Shown here piece by piece: positions 56,367-64,000 of a DNA stretch of 64,000 bases. This DNA comes from Lyophyllum atratum. Its lineage: Eukaryota > Basidiomycota > Agaricomycetes > Agaricales > Lyophyllaceae. Made by a program: the position numbers and the translations under genes. Location: NCBI GenBank assembly GCA_014905825.1, contig JACGCN010000011.1, positions 310,001 to 374,000 of the forward strand, written 5' to 3'. The notes beneath the pieces are model-generated. The model was given only the letters and a program-made list of their open reading frames with translations. It ran no database searches and was not told the DNA's origin. Each line of letters begins with the position of its first letter. Position 1 is the first letter of the stretch.

Positions 56367-58494
56367 GAGTAAGACGAGCGTTAAGCTGAGATGTTTGGGC
56401 GTGGTCGAGGTGTTATTCAACGTCTGCTTCGAATTCGCTCAGATATGGTGGTTGAATGGTGGTCACCTGACTTGATCAACAACAATCGTTATCTCCAAGT
56501 TATCTCTTGTTTTCCTCAGAAGCTCGCGGGCCCTTCCAGATCTAGACTTCGGATGGTCCTGCATTGTTCTCCTCATAATCGCCTGTGAATAACAACCCGA
56601 CGGAACATCAAGACTTGTGGCTCCTGATCAATAGACAATCGTTCTCGTCGCAACCATTGTCTCGAGTCGTAGCCTGCAACGAGAACGGCGCGCAACTGCA
56701 CATCACGATGTTCCTATTAACAGCGTGCGTCGTTTTACCTGTTCAGTAGTTCAACGAAACATTTCTGTGTTGACTGATTAGACAATGACACTCTTATTGC
56801 AGCCATCGCCTTGACAACAAGCACCTCAAGAGACAAGTAAAGCGGCATATCGCCCTTGCCAGAGCGAAGCAAGGAGAATGACTCTTGTTCCGAACATCCC
56901 TAGGGCAACGGACATCAAGCCTTTGTCATTGGTTTGCATTGTTCCATCCTGATATGCCTCTTTCCTTCGCACGAATTAGGATGTTGGCGTTCTGCATATT
57001 CATGTTTTTTGTGCGCTTTCGTTATATTACAAGCAAACCTTGTTTTCATGCACATATATATGTCCTTCGAAGCTTGATCTTCTCTCATCCTTTGAACCCA
57101 TTTAACTCAAACCAATCTCATTCACAGTCGGCCTAGCCATGCCATCTTCCCGAGATCCATCCCCGCAGGACCCGGAGCGAACCCCGACTAAACGCACAGA
57201 TGTTCGACCATCTCTACAGGAGCCCCTTGAGCCTATGAAGCACCTGGAGATTGATTTACAACCTGATGCTCGAGGGCAGACGCAGCACAGTAGGGCACAG
57301 TGAACGGTGAATGGTTCTTCGATTGAGCCTTAGGATCTTACTGATTGCAAGGTTTAGGCTCCGGGTGGCGGCGAGCCTGACTGGGGATCGTACAATATTG
57401 GACGCCCTCAAGCCGCCCAACCAGCCCATGAAGCTTTAGCAAATTACAGTTTGGTCCTGACAGGAGGTCAGCGGTTTCAAGTATTTCTGATCGCTCATTC
57501 TCACCTCATCGTGATGTAGGACTTTCCCAGGAGTCTACCTCAATGAGAAGACCGATCGCCCATCGAATCTCAAATTTGTTGATGATTTATTGGAGTGATA
57601 GGGCTTTACATTCGACGGGGTCTGTGTGCGCCCATAGTCTACCGTCTGTTAGCTGTTGTTCCGAGTCAATATCACAGTACTTGCTTCATTTCGCCGTCAT
57701 TGTTCAGTGTCAGCGCCCACAACTACGTAAGATAGCAGAATGTAGACGTTCACGTCGGCAATGCATGAGAGGGGAAGATGAGGAGAGCGAGCGATGAGTA
57801 TGTAGGGAGGAGGTTTCGTCGTCAATCAACGAAAGAAAACAGGAGAGTAAGAGAGTCGCATAGGTATATAAACAAGAATGGTGACAAAAGAGAGCACCAA
57901 ATTCGTCTACAGCACCATGCTGACGGCCGCTCCGCTCGTGCCCAGGCTCCGGGAGCACGAGGGGTTGGGATCACATCTCTAACAGGTGGAAAAGCCGGAG
58001 AAGGGAGCGGTCGATCATCTGTGTCTTCCATGACAGAAGGCACGAGAGGCCAACGTTGTCCTGGAGCTTGAGCACCCCCCAGGAGACGAGTATGATACGT
58101 CTTAGATCTAGAGCAAATATAAATTCAAACCTGCACATGAGTAACGATTCACATCCAAGCGAGCATAACAGTGTCCAGAGGCGGTCTGTGCGGAACACCA
58201 TCGGGCAGTTGGTGTCATCCCCAATCATCCCTCCAGAAATTCCGAAGTCTTCCATTCATGAAGTGGCAGGAGGTAATCTTCACAAATTCTCGACTTGAAG
58301 TGACAATCGCAAACCAGAAGACCGCCTTCGAATTGTCCACAACCATTGGGTCGTTTGTGTAAAGTAGGGGACACGTTTGAATGGATGTTCGATCAGGATC
58401 GTGAAGTAGTGACGATGAGAAACAGCAGTTCCATGTATACCTAAGGATGCGCGAGAACATGTCTCTTCCGAATGGACATGTGAAGCTCTGCATG
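56367..58494. other. intergenic, possible small ORF
   Basis: A 54-codon frame starts at 57139 (MPSSRDPSPQDPERTPTKRT) after a pyrimidine-rich leader and ends at 57303. It may be the first exon of a gene, but I could not find a convincing continuation. The remaining 2 kb has only short motif-less frames (for example 57778-58071). Confidence 0.35.
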
Positions 58495-59084
58495 TGTAAC
58501 GGGGTTACGGGGGTAGGCCTTGTGTTCACGCTAGGCGTAAGCTTGACTGGTCTGTCGATTGCTACGTCTAGGTAAATTTACAAGGTCTGCTTTGTATCTA
58601 TTTACTCTAAGTCTAGGCAACGCTGGAAGGCGTTGCCGAACAATGTGATACAGAACCCGCCTTGGGCGGGTTCCGGGTATATGCGCCCTTACAGCATGCA
58701 CCAGCATATAAGATCAAGTAAGGCCCCCATAGGCCTCCTAAGATATCCTTAAGTAGCGTATAACCGTCTACGCTTGTACCTATGTACACAAAGTACAACC
58801 TAGTACTATAATATACACCAAGGCAAGAGTGATCTTCACCAAGGAGTATGATTAGGCAAAATAAAATAGTAAGATTATGGAAAGTGTAGGGTCCAGCGCC
58901 CTACACCAGAAATTGGTTAATGCAAAACTATGTGTTAGTCCACGTAGTTTCGACTTCAGAACTAGTGGGTAATAGCCACACTTGACGGCCAATACGATGC
59001 CGTTCAGGAGAATATCCGCATGCTGAACATGCATTGCTGCGTAAGATTATACGCAACCCGGTACAGGGGGTATGGCCCCTGACA
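58495..59084 (-). repeat. 3' LTR of a Ty3/Gypsy-type element
   Basis: On the minus strand it starts TGTCAGGGGCC (59084) and ends CCGTTACA (58495), a TG...CA type border of about 590 bp. A purine-rich tract lies just upstream (GGGCACCTGGGAGGG, 59091-59105). Two strong hairpins lie inside: GGCAACG-CGTTGCC (58616-58637) and AACCCGCC-GGCGGGTT (58654-58672). No second LTR is in the window, so the borders rest on structure only. Confidence 0.6.
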
Positions 59085-59125
59085 ATGGTGGCTGGCCCTC
59101 CCAGGTGCCCAAGTGTCATCTTGGA

Positions 59126-60541
59126 TTAAGACCCCATCTCTGTGTCAGGGTCGGCAGGGTTGTTATCTGCCGGACCTTGGCTAGCGGATATCGCTGCGAG
59201 AGACAGAGGCCCGGATAGGGCCGCCACTGGATCCACATGGGTTTCAGCAGCTGGAGTTTCAGCTGCCGCGACTGTGGTTGATGTCGCAGGAGTAGGGTCC
59301 GGTGCCGAGGGTGCCGCCATTTCGACGTTGGTAGACGTCGACGCCGATAAAGCGGGAGTAGGCAGGTTCGGAGGAGGCGAGTTGGCTCTCCTCCGAGAAC
59401 GCAGTTCCCGAAAGTGCGGATCTTCACCTACAAGCATCCATTCGGAGCTTGCTAAGCAATCCACCGAGTCATGGTGTAGTTCCACGTGCATCAGTGTCTG
59501 AATGCGCGTGATGTCGTCGGTGGTGGGATGATACCACCCATCCCACTGTGGTAAGGATGGGGGAACTCCCCAACGATCGAGACGAGAGATCCGATCGTTG
59601 TCAACAGTTCGAAGCAGGTCCCGATGAGGACCTGCCATCGTCCAGTAATGGTCGATATAGTGGAGCCCATAGGTATAGCTATGGTTCATCCAACTAATTG
59701 GGATTCCGCTATCAATCAAATGTTGAAGGGTCCCAGCCTCAGTTACCCGTCCATTGGGAGGGTAAAGTGGGAGGCGCGGAATGGTAAACTCTGGCCCAGT
59801 AATCGGTGTGAAGGGCCGATCTGGGTGGGCTTGGTCATGGGCCGCCATGAACCACGACCGTAGGCTGTGAGTAGTTGGCGCGAGCATATTCGCCAACAAA
59901 TAGCCCCAGATTCCACGTCGATGGACGCGGAATCTGAAATCCATTGCAATCCCTCCGTACTGGTTCTTGGAACCAGTACGCCCGTGGTGGATCATATGCC
60001 GAGCCCAATGCTCGACATCAAAGGCATGGTCGGGACCAGGCTGGGGCAGGCCAGCACCTCGTGTAGGCCTGTCTCCCCGATATTCGAATGCGTTTCCGGG
60101 CCTCCTAATTGTAGGGGTCCGCCATAGCGGAGACCGACCATCTATCGGTCGCTGAATGTTGCGGAAGTCGTCCGCAGAGACGCGTACCATCGCTCGGTCG
60201 CGCATATGTGGCGCGACTGATAAAGACACGCGACGGAACTCGCGCAGGAGCATGTATCCTTCTACACGCTCCTGGTCCATCACTCTGGTCGACCGTTCGT
60301 TGATCATAACCAGCAGTTGATCCACTTCCCGAGGGTTCATTGGGAACCCGCGGGGCACGACTGCATAGAGGCGTCCCGAAGTTGGGAGGGCTTCCTGTCC
60401 GGATCCCAGCTCGCGGTCAGCATTGCGAGCCGCAGACTCCATTGCATAAACTCGGTTTTGGGTGGGTGACACATAGAACACCCGCCCTAGCATGTCCCAA
60501 AATCGGTTGTCCCTCTCGTGGCGGTTCTCAATGAAGACCAC
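59126..60541 (-). CDS. retroelement accessory ORF B, function unknown
   Basis: A frame of 471 codons, no ATG near its start; it overlaps the end of ORF A by 14 bases in another frame, so it is probably made by frameshifting from ORF A, by splicing, or the overlap is a mutation. It has charged and Trp-rich central sequence (FEYRGDRPTRGAGLPQPGPD, WARHMIHHGRTGSKNQYGGI, WMLVGEDPHFRELRSRRRAN) and a Ser/Pro/Ala-rich C-terminus. No retroviral domain can be named. A position 3' of pol is where some fungal Gypsy elements hold extra ORFs. Confidence 0.65.
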   Translation of the reverse strand: MVFIENRHERDNRFWDMLGRVFYVSPTQNRVYAMESAARNADRELGSGQEALPTSGRLYAVVPRGFPMNPREVDQLLVMINERSTRVMDQERVEGYMLLREFRRVSLSVAPHMRDRAMVRVSADDFRNIQRPIDGRSPLWRTPTIRRPGNAFEYRGDRPTRGAGLPQPGPDHAFDVEHWARHMIHHGRTGSKNQYGGIAMDFRFRVHRRGIWGYLLANMLAPTTHSLRSWFMAAHDQAHPDRPFTPITGPEFTIPRLPLYPPNGRVTEAGTLQHLIDSGIPISWMNHSYTYGLHYIDHYWTMAGPHRDLLRTVDNDRISRLDRWGVPPSLPQWDGWYHPTTDDITRIQTLMHVELHHDSVDCLASSEWMLVGEDPHFRELRSRRRANSPPPNLPTPALSASTSTNVEMAAPSAPDPTPATSTTVAAAETPAAETHVDPVAALSGPLSLAAISASQGPADNNPADPDTEMGS

Positions 60542-61607
60542 CCCAAGTTAGCAAGCGTTCATCGCGCCTCGCATCGTGGTCTGGGTGGCGATCAGGGCGC
60601 CGCTGGTCAAACTCCGAGCGTCGATCATAACGTCTTGGCTCAAAGTCGGCACGACGGTAGTCCGATCGTGCCTCTCGTCGCTCCGCGTACCTGCTCTCAG
60701 AGGGGGAGCGGTCTTGTCGACGCGCTGCTGTCTGCTGCATTTTGGTGGGACGGGATGATGATCCCTCCCCTCGGTCTGGCGACAATAGTGCCGGACGTTT
60801 CCTGGCCAAGCTCAACTGCTCGGCCATCGCTCCTTCTCTTGCCTTGACGCGCTCCAATTCGGTGCGCACACCCTCATAGCCGTCGAGCAGCTGGGTGATA
60901 ACCAGCTGCGCCATTCCGTCGTCCAAAAAGTCGCAGAAGTCGCGGTGGACGCCCGCGGCCTCGAGTCGGTCCAAAAGGGATGCTACCAGACCATCGTGAG
61001 CAGATGGTCTGCGACTGGATGATGCGTACGACACTTGGCAATCGTCCGCATGTCGTGTTGGCTGCCTATTCTGCACTGGCTGCGCTGGCGCTGGAGGTGT
61101 TGGGGGTCGTGGACGACCCTGGTCATCGACCTCCATTTGCTCGGATTCATGGTACCGCGTGATCTGCGGCACCGGTTGGAAAGAAGGTTGAGCTTGAGGT
61201 TGGGGGTACCACGCCTGTTGCGGGTACCCCATGTAGTTCGGCATTGATGGCATCTGTTGAAATGCCATCGGTTGTTGTTGAAAATAGCCGCCCATGACGG
61301 GTGGCTGTCCTGGTTGCGTTGCTGGTTGGCTCATGTGGCCAACTGGCGGTGGAAATTGATAGGGCTGCAGGCTCTGATGCGCCTGCTGACCCAAGTAGGT
61401 AGGTGGAGGGGGCATGCCGTCGGCACGCCCCTGTATTTCCCCCCCACTTGAACCCATCCCGGGGTTCACTTGCTGGTCGGGGCGGTTATCACCACCCCGC
61501 GTTCCGTCGTTGCTGGAGCCTTGGCCTGGGTTGCTGTACGCGTTGGACATGTATCCTGGTGCGATGTAGTAGATAAGAGAAGAAAATGGGACTCGCGCCA
61601 AACACAA
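60528..61607 (-). CDS. retroelement accessory ORF A, Pro/Gln/Gly-rich
   Basis: 359 codons. The N-terminal half is Pro/Gln/Gly/Met-rich (YLGQQAHQSLQPYQFPPP), the middle a predicted helix (LLDRLEAAGVHRDFCDFLDD, TELERVKAREGAMAEQLSLA), and the C-terminus strongly Arg-rich and charged (RRYDRRSEFDQRRPDRHPDH). The composition suits a nucleic-acid-binding or coat-like protein, but there is no zinc knuckle. A natural start may be MSNAYSNPGQGSS (about 61552) rather than the ORF start. Confidence 0.65.
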   Translation of the reverse strand: MCLARVPFSSLIYYIAPGYMSNAYSNPGQGSSNDGTRGGDNRPDQQVNPGMGSSGGEIQGRADGMPPPPTYLGQQAHQSLQPYQFPPPVGHMSQPATQPGQPPVMGGYFQQQPMAFQQMPSMPNYMGYPQQAWYPQPQAQPSFQPVPQITRYHESEQMEVDDQGRPRPPTPPAPAQPVQNRQPTRHADDCQVSYASSSRRPSAHDGLVASLLDRLEAAGVHRDFCDFLDDGMAQLVITQLLDGYEGVRTELERVKAREGAMAEQLSLARKRPALLSPDRGEGSSSRPTKMQQTAARRQDRSPSESRYAERREARSDYRRADFEPRRYDRRSEFDQRRPDRHPDHDARRDERLLTWGGLH

Positions 61608-61666
61608 AAATTATTGATGGTTATGTAACCGATCAGTTGTGCCTGATCACATGACCACGTCGCGTC

Positions 61667-63217
61667 CTAGACGCGTCGCGGTAATTTGGAAGGCGTCTTG
61701 ACGCCTTGCAACTCCAGGTAGCGGGTTAATGCTGCTAGCTGACTGCAGTTCGCATGTGGCTCCCAGGTAGTATCTCCCAGGCTCCACCGCACCTCGTATT
61801 CGAGGGTATTTTCCGGGGTCCATCTATAGCCCAGGATGTCTTCAACGAACCATTCGTGATTATCCGGCGCCCCGAAATCATAAGGCTCCGGATGTGTACG
61901 GTTCGGAAACATCGTGTCGTTAGTTGCGTGGTGAGGACGCAACAATGACACATGAAACGTTGGGTGAAGTCGGCGCTCAGATAGTGCCGCCGGCAATTCC
62001 AACGTGTAGTTAGACGTCTCGGGCATAGCCTTAGCGACTCTGTAGGGCCCAACAAATTTAGGGCACAACTTCCTCGCTCGTCCCTTGGGCAAATTCAAAT
62101 TCTTGGTAGACAAATACACCAAGTTGCCCTTCGAGATATCCGGTCCTTCAGACCGTCGCTTGTTCGCGGTGTGGGTCTGAAACACCCGCGCCTCTATAAT
62201 GGCGTCATGAGCTTCAGCCAGGTTCAGGAGCGCGCGCTTAGCGTACTCCTGGATTCCTTTGGGTAGCACGCTGTCGGAACATATTTCCTTAAGCATGGAC
62301 GGCATATAGCCCCCATTCAGCTCAAACGGCGCAAATTTCGTCGTTCCCGACACGCTCGCATTTATCGCGAACTCTGTCAAAGGCACACGGTCCACCCAAT
62401 CTTTCTGGTTGTGGCGGACGACGGCGCGAAAAATCTGGCCAATGCTGCGATTGGCTCGCTCCGTCTGTCCATCCGTCTGCGGGTGAAACGATGTGGACAT
62501 TAGGAGCTTAGCTCCTAATAACTTGTGAAGCTCGCGCCACCAGCGCGATGTAAACTTAGAGTCTCGATCGCTTACAATCAAGCTCGGTAGGCCATGGAGA
62601 CGAACGATCTCCTTCAGATAAACCCAGGAGAGCTTTGTCGCCGTCATGGTGGTATGTATGGGTATCAAGTGCACCATACTAGTCATGCGACATATCACTA
62701 CCCATAAGTAGTTAAAGCCTTGTGACTCGGGAAATGGTCCTATAAAGTCCATTCCAATAGAGTCCCATGGTTTGATCGGGACTGGTAGGGAATGCAGTTT
62801 CCCTGCCGGTTTCCGTGTAGATGTCTTAGTCTGCTGGCAAAACTCGCACGTCTTGCAGAACATACGTACAGTATTGGCTAGCGATGGCCACCAATACCAT
62901 CTTCGAATGTATTTGGTGGTGCGATCCGCCCCGAAGTGGCCCATAGTTTTGTGTGCTTGCTCAATTATCATAGTAATGAGCTCCGGTTTTCGAGGAACAC
63001 ATAGAACATCGTCTCTATTCTCGTTGGAGTATCGTCGGGCAAGACTCCAAACCGGGAAACAGGCAGAACCCGACGGTTGTTTGCGCATGTTTGGCAACAG
63101 CTTCGGACTAGATAGACAGACTTGTACGCAGTAGACAGACATCTCATCATCGCACTTCATTGCTGCTGCCGCGCCGAGCTCGTCGGATTCAGATCGGGCC
63201 ACTCCATCTGGTGACAA
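61667..63217 (-). CDS. Ty3/Gypsy integrase with chromodomain (pol fragment)
   Basis: H2C2 zinc finger: HKTMGHFGADRTTKYIRRWY followed by WPSL and CKTCEFCQQTK. The DDE core shows GMDFIGPFPESQGFNYLWVV (first D), IVSDRDSKFTSRWWRELHKL (second D) and HPQTDGQTERANR (E). A GPY-like region FVGPYRVAKAMPETSNYTLE, then FHVSLLRPH, leads to a C-terminal chromodomain (EVRWSLGDTTWEPHANC). This directs integration of chromoviruses to marked chromatin. There is no ATG at the start of the frame, and a TGA lies about 25 bases upstream, so the frame is cut off from the rest of pol. Confidence 0.93.
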   Translation of the reverse strand: MSPDGVARSESDELGAAAAMKCDDEMSVYCVQVCLSSPKLLPNMRKQPSGSACFPVWSLARRYSNENRDDVLCVPRKPELITMIIEQAHKTMGHFGADRTTKYIRRWYWWPSLANTVRMFCKTCEFCQQTKTSTRKPAGKLHSLPVPIKPWDSIGMDFIGPFPESQGFNYLWVVICRMTSMVHLIPIHTTMTATKLSWVYLKEIVRLHGLPSLIVSDRDSKFTSRWWRELHKLLGAKLLMSTSFHPQTDGQTERANRSIGQIFRAVVRHNQKDWVDRVPLTEFAINASVSGTTKFAPFELNGGYMPSMLKEICSDSVLPKGIQEYAKRALLNLAEAHDAIIEARVFQTHTANKRRSEGPDISKGNLVYLSTKNLNLPKGRARKLCPKFVGPYRVAKAMPETSNYTLELPAALSERRLHPTFHVSLLRPHHATNDTMFPNRTHPEPYDFGAPDNHEWFVEDILGYRWTPENTLEYEVRWSLGDTTWEPHANCSQLAALTRYLELQGVKTPSKLPRRV

Positions 63218-63278
63218 CTGCGCGATCCAAACTCACAAACTGTGCCTGTGCCCCGTGTCCTGTGTTCCGCTTTCTGTG

Positions 63279-64000
63279 ACGTGTTCTATTTCCTGTGACC
63301 AGCATTCCCAACCTGCAACGCGACAACCTCGTGTCAACACCCGTGGCGGGCGACAGGCTTTTCTATATCAACGGGCCTTTGATTAAACTGGCACCACGCA
63401 ACATCAACGTGTCGAGAGACGCAAAAGGCCGCTTTATTCCGAAACTGGCGCCAGCGCACCCCCCCATCGACATTCCCCAACCCTCGACATCCCAGCTTTC
63501 CACCACCACATCCTCACTATTCCCCAGCCTATCTTCGTCGCCATCATCCCTGTGGTCCGATCTATTCACCGATAAGGATTCCGATTCCAGACCAGACACA
63601 CCAACGATCCCACCTGTACCGCCGACTACCCCACAGGCCAGCGACACACCCGAGCTCCCACCAACCCCAGCCACTGATATGAGCGAGTCGGACAGCTTCA
63701 TGATGTTCCACGGCGGGGACGACGACGAAAAGGAGAGCCCACGCGACTTCCTCAATAAGCTGGAGCGGATGTTCATGATCAAGGCTACTTTTTCGGACGA
63801 AAACAAAATCAGCTACTTCCAGTTCAGCCTCAAGGACGGAGGGCCCGCGTCGCAGTGGTTTGACGCGCTGGCCGAGAACCAGAAGCAAACCTGGAACGCC
63901 CTGAGGGCGGCATACAACCTCCGTTGGCCGGCGAAGACAGCGGTGGTGAAGACGCAGGCAGAGAAACAGACGGAGCTGAACGAGGTGAAGATCAGGGAGG
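63279..64000 (+). CDS. Gypsy-type Gag of a second element, 5' part
   Basis: The frame is open to the window end. After a Ser/Pro/Thr-rich stretch, MSESDSFMMFHGGDDDEKES then PRDFLNKLERMFMIKATFSD, KISYFQFSLKDGGPASQWFD and WNALRAAYNLRWPAKTAVVK match the Retrotrans_gag region of Agaricomycete Gypsy elements. The first ATG in the frame is at 63679; upstream codons may be untranslated or start elsewhere. Its transcription runs away from the truncated minus-strand element, which it meets head to head. Confidence 0.8.

Larger units (their letters stand above)
58495..63240 (-). mobile_element. truncated Ty3/Gypsy LTR retrotransposon
   Basis: Order on the minus strand: integrase with chromodomain (63217-61667), two overlapping accessory ORFs (61607-60528, 60541-59126), then the LTR. 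Gag, protease, reverse transcriptase and RNase H are missing, because a plus-strand gag-like sequence begins where they should be. The element cannot move by itself. Confidence 0.8.

Noticed and set aside
59142..59501. Plus-strand 119-codon frame in the retroelement
   Set aside because: Shadow of the minus-strand accessory ORF B.

Overview
The window is nuclear DNA from a mushroom-forming basidiomycete (Agaricomycetes). The evidence is dense genes of 4-8 exons split by 50-70 nt GT-AG introns, basidiomycete-style proteins (CFEM, hAT, MYND and 7TM families), fungal Ty3/Gypsy elements, and decayed gene fragments between the genes. All calls come from reading the sequence by eye; exon borders were set by GT/AG, frame and family conservation. 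No database or RNA data were used.

Layout. 1-13 kb: the 3' end of Tof1/Timeless (replication fork protection), an apparently non-coding 3 kb stretch, a bZIP factor, a transaldolase-like protein that lacks the catalytic lysine, a PHO13-type phosphatase, and the GPI-anchor enzyme subunit PIG-F/Gpi11. 13-18.4 kb: gene-poor, with a broken histone H3 gene, a broken APH-type kinase, a tRNA-like relic and a long inverted repeat. 18.4-32 kb: ribosomal protein eL34, two tandem unusual Rho-like GTPases, two divergently transcribed paralogous membrane proteins, a gene combining an MLKL/HeLo-like N-terminal bundle, a ubiquitin-like domain and a zinc ribbon, ribosomal protein eL31, and a secreted CFEM protein. 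32-45 kb: WD40 pseudogene pieces around a MYND-finger gene, a complete-looking hAT transposon, and a kelch-like gene with an in-frame stop. 45-54 kb: a universal stress protein, a 7TM protein, a WW protein, a small secreted protein and Nop53. 53.7-56.4 kb: two intron-containing tRNA-Ala(CGC) genes and a kinase-like gene. 58.5-64 kb: a Ty3/Gypsy element (one LTR, two extra ORFs, integrase with chromodomain) meeting the gag of a second element head to head at the window edge.

The most unusual structure is at 28,328-29,253, in the MLKL-like/ubiquitin-like gene. Thirteen tandem copies of a roughly 71 bp unit each form a complete intron (donor GTGGGT, branch-like CTGAC, pyrimidine tract, CAG). Each copy is separated from the next by exactly three bases. 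If every unit is spliced, the thirteen triplets add the in-frame peptide DELWDKAWKAVED between two coding exons. The intron bodies are similar to each other, but the triplets vary. Other notable points are a 100 bp promoter/leader/start segment shared by the unrelated eL34 and eL31 genes, the transaldolase pseudoenzyme, and two tRNA-Ala genes with near-identical bodies but different introns.
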